Part shown: positions 46,806 to 54,268 of the stretch, one piece after another
Layout of the letters: each line of letters begins with the position of its first letter
Position numbering within the stretch: position 1 is the first letter of the stretch
NCBI GenBank assembly: GCA_902594255.1
Contig: CACJLN010000008.1
Span: 1 to 54,268, forward strand
Direction: 5' to 3'
Length of the DNA: 54,268 nucleotides
Origin: an uncultured Pelagibacteraceae bacterium
Lineage (GTDB): Bacteria; Pseudomonadota; Alphaproteobacteria; Pelagibacterales; Pelagibacteraceae
The notes under the pieces: model-generated
What the model was told of the DNA's origin: nothing
The model's database searches: none
The model's input: only the letters and a program-made list of their open reading frames with translations
Position numbers and translations under genes: made by a program

Positions 46806-46979
46806 CTATTTGGTAAGTAAAATTAGGTAACTAGCTAAAAATATAATTGCCATAATAGATAAGAATATTGTGTTGAAGCTTTTACCTGTATTTCGATATT
46901 GAATAATACTCAAAAAAATAAAACCTATTGAGCTTATTAAAAACCAAATTGCGGGAATTTCTCCATCAATCGAACCCAT
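46806..46979 (-). CDS. Small membrane protein, two helices, no known family
   Basis: A 57-residue frame from ATG to TAG. It has an N-terminal acidic MGSIDGEIPAIW, helix one (about residues 12-27), a short polar YRNTGKSFN loop, and helix two (about 37-55) ending in Lys. This is the shape of a genuine bitopic mini-protein rather than a random frame in AT-rich DNA. No Shine-Dalgarno sequence is clear. It is divergent from the recombinase, starting 20 bases from its promoter. I do not recognise a family. Confidence 0.55.
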   Translation of the reverse strand: MGSIDGEIPAIWFLISSIGFIFLSIIQYRNTGKSFNTIFLSIMAIIFLASYLILLTK

Positions 46980-46998
46980 AATTTTTTAATTTAAACTA

Positions 46999-47027
46999 TT
47001 GACATTAAAAATCACCTAATATATAAT
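46999..47027 (+). promoter_or_regulatory. Perfect consensus sigma-70 promoter of the recombinase gene
   Basis: TTGACA (46999-47004), 17 bases, TATAAT (47022-47027), the exact consensus with optimal spacing, predicted start near 47034. The -10 overlaps the left arm of a near-perfect inverted repeat. Confidence 0.85.
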
Positions 47028-47058
47028 TTCCGATAATTAATGGTTATCGGAAAATTAT
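47023..47058. repeat. Near-perfect inverted repeat at recombinase promoter
   Basis: Left arm ATAATTTCCGATAA (47023-47036), 7-base spacer, right arm TTATCGGAAAATTAT (47044-47058), differing only by one extra T. It covers the -10, predicted start site and all bases up to the recombinase ATG. An operator or recombinase-binding site are both possible. Confidence 0.8.
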
Positions 47059-47973
47059 ATGAATGATTTAATTACAGATGTAAAAAACCTAGAGATAGAA
47101 ACTCTAAAAAATTTAAAGAATTCAAAAGCTCACAACACATTGAGAGCTTATCAGGCAGATTTTAAAGATTTTAAAGAGTTTTGTACAAAAAATGGTTTTA
47201 ATTCATTACCAACTGATTCAAAAATAATAGCATTATATCTTACGCACTTAAGTGCATTTAGTAAATTTAGCACTTTAAAAAGAAGATTAGCCTCAATTAA
47301 AGTAATTCACAGATTAAAAGGGCATTATATTGATACAAAACATCCAATTATTGCTGAAAATTTAATGGGAATAAAAAGAAAGATGGGAGTTAAACAAATA
47401 TCTAAAAAACCATTATTAATCAATGATTTAAAATTAATTATTAATCTAATAGATAAAGAAAAAAATGAATATAAGAAATATCAAAATCGAGCTTTGTTGT
47501 TAATTGGATTTGCAGGTGGCTTCAGAAGATCAGAATTAGTATCGATTGAATATGAAGATATTGATTTCGTGAATGAAGGAGTAAAAATCTTGGTAAGAAG
47601 GTCAAAGACAGACCAAACTGGTCTAGGAATGATTAAGGCAATCCCCTACTTCGAAAATAAAATCTATTGTCCCGTTATATCTTTAAAAGAATGGATAACA
47701 CATTCCAAAATTAACAACGGTAAAATATTCAATATATCCGACAAAACAGTAGCTTTAACAATTCAAAAATATGCACTATTAGCCGGTTTTGATAAAACAA
47801 AATACGCAGGTCATAGTTTAAGATCTGGATTTGCAACATCAACAGCTGAAATCGGTGCAGATGAACGAAGCATTATGGCAATGACAGGCCATAAAACAAC
47901 TCAAATGGTAAGAAGATATATACAAGAAGCAAATTTATTTAAAAATAATGCTTTAAATAAAATTAAAATATGA
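47059..47973 (+). CDS. Tyrosine recombinase / site-specific integrase
   Basis: The 304 residues contain a SAM-like N-terminal core-binding domain (about 15-110) and a complete catalytic domain: Arg156 (GGFRRSEL), Lys183, His252 and Arg255 (GHSLRSG), His278 (GHKTT) and nucleophile Tyr287 (VRRYIQ). Length and motifs resemble stand-alone XerC/D-like integrases. It lies away from any tRNA and has no excisionase, phage or transposase neighbour. It overlaps the following glycosyltransferase by ATGA and has a perfect promoter with an inverted repeat. It is probably active. Its target cannot be read. Confidence 0.92.
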   Translation: MNDLITDVKNLEIETLKNLKNSKAHNTLRAYQADFKDFKEFCTKNGFNSLPTDSKIIALYLTHLSAFSKFSTLKRRLASIKVIHRLKGHYIDTKHPIIAENLMGIKRKMGVKQISKKPLLINDLKLIINLIDKEKNEYKKYQNRALLLIGFAGGFRRSELVSIEYEDIDFVNEGVKILVRRSKTDQTGLGMIKAIPYFENKIYCPVISLKEWITHSKINNGKIFNISDKTVALTIQKYALLAGFDKTKYAGHSLRSGFATSTAEIGADERSIMAMTGHKTTQMVRRYIQEANLFKNNALNKIKI

Positions 47974-48797
47974 ATGAAATAACAATTGTTATTATCACTT
48001 ATAAAAGTAGAGGGATAATATACGATTTTCTTAAGAAAATCCCTTCGACCATGAAAATAATGATAATAGATAATTCACAAGATTATGAACTCAAAAAAGA
48101 TATTGAAGAAAAATATAAGAATATATCAGTATACTTAAAAGAAAATAACGGTGTCAGTTCAGCATTAAATTATGCAGTAAAAAAAATTAAAACTAAATAT
48201 TTTTTACAAATAAGTCCCGATATTGAATTTAATTTTGAGGATTTAAAAATTTTTCTTGATTTTGCTAAGACAAAAAAAAATAATTTTGCTGCTTTAGGGC
48301 CAAGATTTTTAGACACGAAACAAAAAAGTCACAAACAAATAAATGAAAACTTAGAATTTGGTAAAATTGACTCTATTCATGGATCTTGCATGTTTGTAGA
48401 TAAAGATATTTTTTTTAAAATTGGAAAATTTGATGAAAATTTTTTTTTATATTTTGAAGAAACCGAATATTGTTATAGAGCAAAAAAAAAAGGTTATTTT
48501 TCATATCAAATTAATGACATAAAAGTTACAACAAAGGGTAGATCTGTTGATTTAGAAAATGAAAGTTATTCCAATATTCTTATATGGCATTTTATTTGGT
48601 CAAAATTTTATTTTCACAAAAAAAAATATGGAAAATTTTTATCATTAATAATCTTTCTACCTTTGTTAGTAAGAATATTATTTAGAATAATCTTATATAC
48701 AATTACCAAAAATGAAATATCGTCAACAAAGTACAAAGCACGGTTTGATGGTTTGTTAAAATCAATTAAAGGTCAAAAATCAGATTTAAGACCTTAA
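47970..48797 (+). CDS. Family 2 glycosyltransferase, rhamnosyltransferase-like
   Basis: The 275 residues begin ITIVIITYKSRGIIYDFLKKI and show ENNGVSSALNYAVKKI, a SPDIEF acidic motif, and the FDENFFLYFEETEYCYRAKKKGY signature of rhamnosyl-type GT2 enzymes, followed by a C-terminal hydrophobic helix pair. A surface glycan role is inferred. It is translationally coupled to the recombinase. The end is convergent with hom, five bases apart; TAATTAG/CTAATTA arms at 48795-48822 may form a weak hairpin there. Confidence 0.85.
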   Translation: MNEITIVIITYKSRGIIYDFLKKIPSTMKIMIIDNSQDYELKKDIEEKYKNISVYLKENNGVSSALNYAVKKIKTKYFLQISPDIEFNFEDLKIFLDFAKTKKNNFAALGPRFLDTKQKSHKQINENLEFGKIDSIHGSCMFVDKDIFFKIGKFDENFFLYFEETEYCYRAKKKGYFSYQINDIKVTTKGRSVDLENESYSNILIWHFIWSKFYFHKKKYGKFLSLIIFLPLLVRILFRIILYTITKNEISSTKYKARFDGLLKSIKGQKSDLRP

Positions 48798-48802
48798 TTA
48801 GC

Positions 48803-50095
48803 TTAATTATATAATCTAATTAGTGTAGGAAATTTCAAGATATTTTTATTACTTTTAAAAATAGAAAGACATTTTTTTGCATTTATTTCTTTAGTTTTAT
48901 GGGTAATTATGATAATTCTAGCTTTTTTATTCTTTTTATCAGGTGTTTGAATTATTCGGTCAACTGAAATTTTAAATTTTGCAAGCCTGTTTGTAATATT
49001 TGATAAAACACCCTGTTTATCCTTAACTTCAAATCTAAGATAAAGAGAGTTTGTATAATTATCCATATCAAATGGTTTGATAGTTTTTCTTTTTTTAGAC
49101 GATATACCGAAAGGAAATTTGATATTTCCTCTTAAAATTGACATCAAATCTGATAATAAAGAGGATGATGTTGGGCCGGGTCCAGCACCCTCCCCTTGTA
49201 AAACACTTTGACCTACAGGTTTACCCTCTGTAATTACTGCATTCATTACACCATTTACATTACCAATATAAGTTTTTTTGCTTACAAGACATGGGTGTAC
49301 TGTCTCAAATAATTTTCCTTCAATTATTTCTGATATACCAAGCAACTTAATTCTTAAACCTAATTGATTTGCAATTTTGATGTCCTCTAGTCTAACATTC
49401 TCAATACCTTCCATGATACATTTGCTTTTAGAAATTTTTCCATTGAATGAAAGTGCGGATAATATTCTTATTTTAGCAAATGCATCAAACCCATTTAAAT
49501 CAAGTTTTGGGTTACCTGGTTCTGCAAAACCTAGTTTTTGTGCTTTCTGTAACACTTTATCAAATGTCTGATTTGAACTTTCCATTTCAGATAAAATGTA
49601 ATTTGTAGTGCCATTTAAAATACCATAAACTTTATTAATTTTATTAGTTGCTAAACCCTCTTTAATAGTTCTTAAGATAGGAATACCGCCAGCAACTGAA
49701 GCCTCAAACTCCAAATTAACATTATTTTTCTCTGCTAATATAGCAAGATTATCTCCATGTTTTGAAATTAGTGCTTTATTTGGAGTAATTACATGAACTT
49801 TGCTATTTAATGCTTTTTCAACTAATTTTTTAGATATCCCATCGGAAAACCCTATACATTCAAATAAAATATCTATTTTTTCTTTTTCAAAAATTTTTAA
49901 TGGATTTTTGTAAAAAATTTTTTTTGAAATAGAAAAACGTCTTTTTTTATTCCTACTTTTTGCAGAAATAGCTACAATCTTAATTTTTTTACCTGTTTTT
50001 TTTTCAATTTCATTTTTTTTAAGATTTAATTCGTTATAAAGATATATTCCTATTTGACCTAAACCGACTATAGCAATATTAATATTTTTTTTCAT
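48803..50095 (-). CDS. hom: Homoserine dehydrogenase
   Basis: Hom reduces aspartate semialdehyde to homoserine for threonine and methionine synthesis. The 430 residues have the NAD-binding GLGQIGIYLYNEL start, HVITPNKALISKHG, FEASVAGGIPILRTIKEGL, GILNGTTNYILSEME, and a C-terminal ACT domain (RFEVKDKQGVLSNITNRLAKF) for feedback by threonine. Its start lies one base after the small lipoprotein stop. Homoserine may feed the MetY enzyme encoded nearby at 52313. Confidence 0.95.
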   Translation of the reverse strand: MKKNINIAIVGLGQIGIYLYNELNLKKNEIEKKTGKKIKIVAISAKSRNKKRRFSISKKIFYKNPLKIFEKEKIDILFECIGFSDGISKKLVEKALNSKVHVITPNKALISKHGDNLAILAEKNNVNLEFEASVAGGIPILRTIKEGLATNKINKVYGILNGTTNYILSEMESSNQTFDKVLQKAQKLGFAEPGNPKLDLNGFDAFAKIRILSALSFNGKISKSKCIMEGIENVRLEDIKIANQLGLRIKLLGISEIIEGKLFETVHPCLVSKKTYIGNVNGVMNAVITEGKPVGQSVLQGEGAGPGPTSSSLLSDLMSILRGNIKFPFGISSKKRKTIKPFDMDNYTNSLYLRFEVKDKQGVLSNITNRLAKFKISVDRIIQTPDKKNKKARIIIITHKTKEINAKKCLSIFKSNKNILKFPTLIRLYN

Positions 50096-50096
50096 T

Positions 50097-50270
50097 CTAG
50101 TTATCTATATTAGGATAAGGTTGGCTTTTTGCATATTCCTCTAATTTTTCTTTAAATACCTCGAAAGTTAGATCGTTTGAAAAATCTAAATTTTGAAAAT
50201 TTTTTTGAGTTGTGTCAATGTTTGAAGAACAGCTTGTTAAAAACAAAAAAATTAATAAATATTTATTCAT
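50097..50270 (-). CDS. Small lipoprotein, 57 residues, unknown function
   Basis: The frame encodes a short signal MNKYLLIFLFLTSC with a lipobox (LTSC, Cys14), then a 43-residue acidic-polar tail rich in Asn, Asp, Phe and Lys. Its ATG overlaps the argC stop by ATGA, and hom begins one base after its stop, so it is inside the rplM-rpsI-argC-hom unit. I do not recognise a family. The signal peptide and the coupled position argue that it is real. Confidence 0.7.
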   Translation of the reverse strand: MNKYLLIFLFLTSCSSNIDTTQKNFQNLDFSNDLTFEVFKEKLEEYAKSQPYPNIDN

Positions 50271-51289
50271 CTCAAACCCTCATTTATATCAAAGTTTTTT
50301 AAAATATTCATATTCTGAATTGCTTGTCCAGCCCCTCCTTTAATTAAATTATCAATAGAAGATAATATTATCGCTTTATCTTTATATTTTGATTTGCAAA
50401 TAGATATTTTGCAATCATTTGTATTGATTACATCATTAGTACTTACAAATGAATTCAATTTGGCAATTTTTACAAATTTTTCTTTTTTGTAAAAATTTTT
50501 TAGTTCATTAAATAAGTTATTAATCGTTTTTCCTCTTGCTAAATCTACATAAATTGTTGTTAGAATTCCTCTAAACATTGGGGATAAATGAGGTGTAAAA
50601 GTAAATTTAAATTTATTCTTTGTATAATTTTTAATCATTTGTTCAATTTCAGAATTATGTCTATGAAATCCTATTCCATAAGCGCTTATTGACTCGTATA
50701 GATTTTTATTTTTATGTTTTTTATGCACACTCCTTCCAGCTCCTGAATAACCAGATTTTGAGTCTATGATAATACTATTTTTTTTGATTAAATTTTTTTT
50801 AATTAGTGGAATAATTGGTAATAAAATAGATGTTGGATAACATCCGGGACATCCAATTATTTGAAATTTTTTTATCTTATCACCTGTTAATTCTGGTAAT
50901 GAATAGATTGATTTTTTAATTAAATTTGGTGCTTTATGTATTTTCTTATACCATTTTAGATATGAGGATGCTTTATCAAGTCTAAAATCGGCAGCTAAAT
51001 CTATTAAGATATTTTTTTTTAAAAGTTTTTTTGAAATTAATTGTGCTTCACCATTTGGAAGAGCTGTAAATATAATTTCCACATCTTTCAATAAATGCTC
51101 ATTAAATTTAATAATTTTTGGTAATTTTTTGTTTCTTAATGATTTTTCATAAGAAGAAATATCTTTACCCGCAGAACTATTACCGCATAAATATTTTATA
51201 TTAATTTTTTTATGCTTAATTAATAAATTTATAAGTTGAACACCTATATAACCTGTTGATCCAGCAATTAGTACATTTATCTTGGACAT
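50267..51289 (-). CDS. argC: N-acetyl-gamma-glutamyl-phosphate reductase
   Basis: ArgC reduces N-acetylglutamyl phosphate in arginine synthesis. The 340 residues begin VLIAGSTGYIGVQLINLL and have IDLAADFRL, the active-site Cys in IIGCPGCYPTSILLP, SKSGYSGAGRSVHKKHKN, and FTPHLSPMFRGILTTIYVDL. ATG 51289 is 35 bases after rpsI. The lineage-typical order rplM-rpsI-argC is kept. Confidence 0.95.
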   Translation of the reverse strand: MSKINVLIAGSTGYIGVQLINLLIKHKKINIKYLCGNSSAGKDISSYEKSLRNKKLPKIIKFNEHLLKDVEIIFTALPNGEAQLISKKLLKKNILIDLAADFRLDKASSYLKWYKKIHKAPNLIKKSIYSLPELTGDKIKKFQIIGCPGCYPTSILLPIIPLIKKNLIKKNSIIIDSKSGYSGAGRSVHKKHKNKNLYESISAYGIGFHRHNSEIEQMIKNYTKNKFKFTFTPHLSPMFRGILTTIYVDLARGKTINNLFNELKNFYKKEKFVKIAKLNSFVSTNDVINTNDCKISICKSKYKDKAIILSSIDNLIKGGAGQAIQNMNILKNFDINEGLR

Positions 51290-51323
51290 TGAATATATTA
51301 ACAGTTTAAATTAAAAAAAAAAA

Positions 51324-51761
51324 TTATCTTTTAGAAAATTGAAAGCTTCTTCTTGCTTTTCTTCTACCAGGTTTTTTTCTTTCAACTGCTCTTGGATCCC
51401 TGGTAGTAAGGTTTTGAGTTTTTAAGGTGGTTTTTAGGTTTTCATCAAATAAAACTAAGGCTTTGGAAATACCATGAACCATAGCACCTGCTTGGCCTGT
51501 GTGACCGCCTCCACTTACATTGCATTTTACATCATAAGCAGTTGGTTGATTAATAACATCAAAAGGTCTTGTTATTTGCATTTTGTGATTTTCACTTACG
51601 AAATAATCGCTAAAAAGTTTACCATTAACATAAATCTTACCTGAGCCTTTTTTTAACCAAACCTTAGCAATAGAGGTTTTTCGTCTGCCCGTGGCGTACT
51701 TACTATCTTTAAAATCTAATTTTAGTTTTGATTTTTTATTGTTTAACTGAGCATTTTCCAT
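51324..51761 (-). CDS. rpsI: Small ribosomal subunit protein uS9
   Basis: The 145-residue protein contains KYATGRRKTSIAKVWLKKGSG, the family start, VSGGGHTGQAGAMVHGISKAL, LTTRDPRAVERKKPGRRKAR, and the universal end FQFSKR. About 15 extra N-terminal residues are typical of alphaproteobacteria. It follows rplM after one base. Confidence 0.97.
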   Translation of the reverse strand: MENAQLNNKKSKLKLDFKDSKYATGRRKTSIAKVWLKKGSGKIYVNGKLFSDYFVSENHKMQITRPFDVINQPTAYDVKCNVSGGGHTGQAGAMVHGISKALVLFDENLKTTLKTQNLTTRDPRAVERKKPGRRKARRSFQFSKR

Positions 51762-51762
51762 G

Positions 51763-52221
51763 TTAGTTTCGCACCAAATTTTTACTATTTAATTTTGCTA
51801 ATTCTATAATTTTTGGATTTTGTGCGGCATGAGGGTGATCATTTCCAGAATAAATTTTTAATTTTGAAAGTTGTTTTTTGCCTAATACACCTCTTGGAAG
51901 CATTCTTTTAACAGCTAATTTCAGAGCTTCATCGGGTTTTTTTTCATGAAGTTTTTCAGGTGTAGTTACTTTAATTCCCCCAGGATATCCGGTGTGTCGA
52001 TAATATTTTTTATCTTGAAATTTTTTCCCAGTAAATTTTGCATGCTCTATATTTTTCACAACTACAAAATCACCACTATCCATATGCGGTGTAAATGTAG
52101 TTTTGTTTTTTCCTCTTATAATTTTTGTAATAATAGCTGCTAATCGGCCAATCACAGCATTTTTAGCATCAATTTCATACCAATTGTTATTAATTTGATT
52201 TTTGTTAACAAATTTAGTCAT
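51763..52221 (-). CDS. rplM: Large ribosomal subunit protein uL13
   Basis: The 152 residues show WYEIDAKNAVIGRLAAIIT at the start, GDFVVVKNIEHAKFTGKKFQ, YYRHTGYPGGIK, AVKRMLPRGVLGKKQLSKLKIY, and HPHAAQNPKII. First gene of the rplM-rpsI-argC-lipoprotein-hom unit. It is divergent from metY with 91 bases between starts. Confidence 0.97.
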   Translation of the reverse strand: MTKFVNKNQINNNWYEIDAKNAVIGRLAAIITKIIRGKNKTTFTPHMDSGDFVVVKNIEHAKFTGKKFQDKKYYRHTGYPGGIKVTTPEKLHEKKPDEALKLAVKRMLPRGVLGKKQLSKLKIYSGNDHPHAAQNPKIIELAKLNSKNLVRN

Positions 52222-52268
52222 GATTGGCGCGATTAATACTGATAAATGTCATATTGTCAATTTATATT

Positions 52269-52294
52269 AATGTTGATACTTAACTATTAACATT
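52269..52294. promoter_or_regulatory. Inverted repeat before metY
   Basis: Arms AATGTTGATA and TATTAACATT with a 6-base loop CTTAAC pair over ten positions with one G-U wobble. It is 18 bases before the metY ATG, followed by the Shine-Dalgarno AAGGA (52303-52307). It could be an operator or RNA hairpin. I could not match it to SAM-II or SAM-V riboswitches, which precede methionine genes in some marine alphaproteobacteria. Confidence 0.5.
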
Positions 52295-52312
52295 TAAAAA
52301 TAAGGATTATTT

Positions 52313-53647
52313 ATGAAAGATAAAAAAAATAAAAGCACAGATGCTAAAACGTACAAATTTGATACATTAAGTCTACACGCCGGATATCAACCACACAAAA
52401 ATGCTGGGTCTAGACAAGTGCCAATTTACCAAACAACTTCATATTTATTTGATGATGTAGATCACGCTGCCGCACTATTTAATCTTGAAAGAGGTGGTCA
52501 CATATATAGTCGAATATCGAACCCAACAGTTGCAGTTCTGGAGGAAAGAGTTGCGTCACTTGAGGGTGGTACAGCAGCTCTAGCTACTTCCTCAGGGATG
52601 AGTGCAATATTCCTAGCTGTAATGACATTGTGTGAGGCTGGAGATCATTTAGTTGTATCATCACAATTATATGGAGGTACAGTAAATCTTTTTAGACTAA
52701 CCTTACCAAAATTCGGAATAAAAACGACTTTTGTAAAACCAAGAGACACAGAAGGATTTAAAAAGGCAATACAAAAAAATACTAAAGGTATTTTTGGGGA
52801 GCTCGTTGGAAATCCTGGAAATGAATTGATGGATATGCCAGCAATAGCAAATATTGCTCATGAAGCAGGTATACCTTTAATGGTTGATGCAACATACCAA
52901 ACACCCTACTTATGTCGACCAATTGAACACGGTGCAGATATTGTAGTTCACTCATTAACCAAATGGATGGCTGGTCATGGATCTTCAATGGCAGGAATAA
53001 TTGTTGAAGGTGGAAAATTTGATTGGATGCAAAATGATAAGTTTCCTACAATGACACAACCTTACGAAGGTTATCATGGTTTATCTTTTGCTGAAGAATT
53101 TGGACCAACTGCATTTACCATGAAAGCAAGAGCTGAAGGGATGAGAGATTTCGGACCTTGTTTAAGTCCACAAAATGCTTGGAATGTTTTACAGGGTATT
53201 GAAACTTTATCAGTAAGGATGCAAAAACATTGTGCTAATGCTGAAAAAATGGTTGAATATCTACTAGGACATGAAAGTGTTGCTTGGGTTTCACATCCGA
53301 GTGTCCCTGATCATCCTGATCATGAACTAGCAAATAAATTATTACCAAATGGCAAAGGTTCAATGATAGCTTTTGGTATTAAAGGTGGTAAAGAAGCTGG
53401 TGAGGCTTTTATTAATAATGTTAAATTAGCTTCTCATTTAGCAAATGTTGGTGACACAAGAACGCTTGTTATTCATCCCGCTTCAGCGACTCACTCTCAA
53501 ATGGATGAGGCTACATTGAAATTTGCAGGATTATCTCATGACATGATTAGACTTTCTGTTGGGATTGAAGATATTGATGATATCAAGAATGATTTTGAGA
53601 ATGGATTTAGAGCTGCTAGAAAACCTAGGCTCGTATCCAATCAATGA
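52313..53647 (+). CDS. metY: O-acetylhomoserine sulfhydrylase-type PLP enzyme MetY
   Basis: MetY makes homocysteine (or methionine with methanethiol) from an O-acylhomoserine and sulfide. The 444 residues are the length of MetY, longer than MetB/MetZ. Motifs are FDTLSLHAGYQPHKNAGSR, GHIYSRISNPTVAVLEERV, and Lys217 in VVHSLTKWMAGHGSSMAG, the PLP lysine. The end DDIKNDFENGFRAAR is typical. A good RBS precedes it. It overlaps the next gene by ATGA. Its substrate precursor homoserine is made by the nearby hom gene product. Confidence 0.92.
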   Translation: MKDKKNKSTDAKTYKFDTLSLHAGYQPHKNAGSRQVPIYQTTSYLFDDVDHAAALFNLERGGHIYSRISNPTVAVLEERVASLEGGTAALATSSGMSAIFLAVMTLCEAGDHLVVSSQLYGGTVNLFRLTLPKFGIKTTFVKPRDTEGFKKAIQKNTKGIFGELVGNPGNELMDMPAIANIAHEAGIPLMVDATYQTPYLCRPIEHGADIVVHSLTKWMAGHGSSMAGIIVEGGKFDWMQNDKFPTMTQPYEGYHGLSFAEEFGPTAFTMKARAEGMRDFGPCLSPQNAWNVLQGIETLSVRMQKHCANAEKMVEYLLGHESVAWVSHPSVPDHPDHELANKLLPNGKGSMIAFGIKGGKEAGEAFINNVKLASHLANVGDTRTLVIHPASATHSQMDEATLKFAGLSHDMIRLSVGIEDIDDIKNDFENGFRAARKPRLVSNQ

Positions 53648-54268
53648 AATTTAAAGTAAATAATCATGAAGTCTATGCGTCAACTGGCGGTAGACCATTC
53701 GACAAGAGTAAACCTTTAATAATATTTGTTCACGGTAGTGGACTTACTCATATGACCTGGGTATTGCAAACAAGATATTTTGCTTTCCATGGTTATAGTG
53801 TTTTGGCGTTAGATATGCCTGGGCATGGTTTATCTGGAGGGGAAAGTTTAAAATCTATCGAGGCAATGGCGGATTGGATTAATGATGTTATAGATGCTGT
53901 AGGATACAAAGAGGCATCATTAGTTGGTCACTCGCAAGGGTGTTTAGTTACAGTTGAATGCACCGCAAGATATCCTAATAAAATAAAAACTTTGAGTCTT
54001 ATGGGAGGTGCAGGTGCAATTCCAATGAACCCTGAGCTATTATCTTTAGCGGAAAATGATGACCCAAAAGCAGTAGAACTGATGATGGATTGGGCGCATG
54101 GACCAGCTGGTCATTTTGGAGGACACCCAGTACCAGGTCTTTATCATATAAACACTGGTTCTATGTTGGCAAAAACTAGAACAATTAAGAATACGCTGGG
54201 AGTTGATTTTAGAGCTTGTGATAACTACAAGAATGGATTCGAAGCTGCAAAAAAAATAAAAATCCCCA
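53644..54268 (+). CDS. Alpha/beta hydrolase, 3' end outside the window
   Basis: The ATG at 53644 overlaps the metY stop and the frame remains open to the window end, giving 208 visible residues. It has the oxyanion-hole VHGSGLTHMTW, the cap start LDMPGHGLSGGE and the nucleophile Ser97 in LVGHSQGC. No MetX signature is visible, so it is a general hydrolase (esterase, epoxide hydrolase or similar). Coupling with metY suggests a linked role that cannot be stated. Confidence 0.85.
   Translation, partial: MKFKVNNHEVYASTGGRPFDKSKPLIIFVHGSGLTHMTWVLQTRYFAFHGYSVLALDMPGHGLSGGESLKSIEAMADWINDVIDAVGYKEASLVGHSQGCLVTVECTARYPNKIKTLSLMGGAGAIPMNPELLSLAENDDPKAVELMMDWAHGPAGHFGGHPVPGLYHINTGSMLAKTRTIKNTLGVDFRACDNYKNGFEAAKKIKIP

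Noticed and set aside
47059..47973. Prophage or integrated plasmid marked by the recombinase
   Set aside because: No structural phage, replication, excisionase or plasmid genes nearby, and no tRNA next to it with direct repeat ends.
52222..52312. SAM-V riboswitch upstream of metY
   Set aside because: The leader is only 91 bases shared with rplM and contains no recognisable SAM-II/V core; the hairpin alone is not enough.
1..54268. CRISPR arrays, insertion sequences or rRNA
   Set aside because: No regularly spaced direct repeats, transposase motifs or rRNA-like sequence were seen in reading both strands.

Overview
The window is a gene-dense, very AT-rich stretch of an alphaproteobacterial chromosome. 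It most likely comes from a member of the SAR11 clade (Pelagibacterales). The reasons are strong A/T bias in codons and intergenic DNA, ATGA or few-base junctions between most genes, shortened proteins, an alphaproteobacterial gene order with many members removed, a fused IspDF, an alphaproteobacterial SOS box before lexA, and the general L-amino-acid (aapJQMP/yhdWXYZ) ABC transporter. The assignment rests on gene content and recalled synteny, not on a database search.

Layout. 1-3591: end of the lipid A operon (lpxD-lpxA-lpxI-lpxB). 3571-10981 (minus): ppiD-like, trpE-trpG-trpD-trpC, lexA with an SOS box, gltX. 11037-17496 (plus): tpiA, secG, pyrG, kdsA, eno, ftsB, lipA and a RatA/COQ10 gene. 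17473-19536 (minus): cinA-pgpA-ispDF. 19563-25501: ntrY-ntrX and the potassium system trkA-trkH. 25530-31019: tRNA-Arg, the aapJQMP transporter, a small XRE regulator, and tRNA-Cys/tRNA-Asn on the minus strand. 31083-41489: valS, ilvD, ribH-nusB-thiL, hppA, the divergent bamE / cytochrome bc1 chaperone pair, rpmF, plsX. 41496-48797 looks like an accessory island: glycosyltransferases, a sugar O-methyltransferase-like gene, two transporters, a minimal MGMT protein preceded by a GC-rich structured RNA, a 57-residue membrane protein, and a tyrosine recombinase fused by ATGA overlap to another glycosyltransferase. 48803-52221 (minus): rplM-rpsI-argC-small lipoprotein-hom. 52313-54268: metY and the beginning of an alpha/beta hydrolase.

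Two themes stand out. First, the housekeeping backbone keeps the ancestral alphaproteobacterial order but lacks genes normally found inside it (fabZ, moaC/moeA, the pyruvate dehydrogenase block, dusB-ntrBC). The surviving nitrogen regulators NtrY/NtrX are themselves reduced. Second, the region between 46190 and 48797 has the least explained content: a roughly 185-nt structured RNA ending in a strong terminator two bases before the MGMT start codon, an undescribed mini membrane protein, and a recombinase driven by a perfect TTGACA-17-TATAAT promoter overlapped by a near-perfect inverted repeat. This is the best candidate for undescribed biology in the window.

I found no CRISPR array, no transposase, no rRNA and no prophage structural genes.
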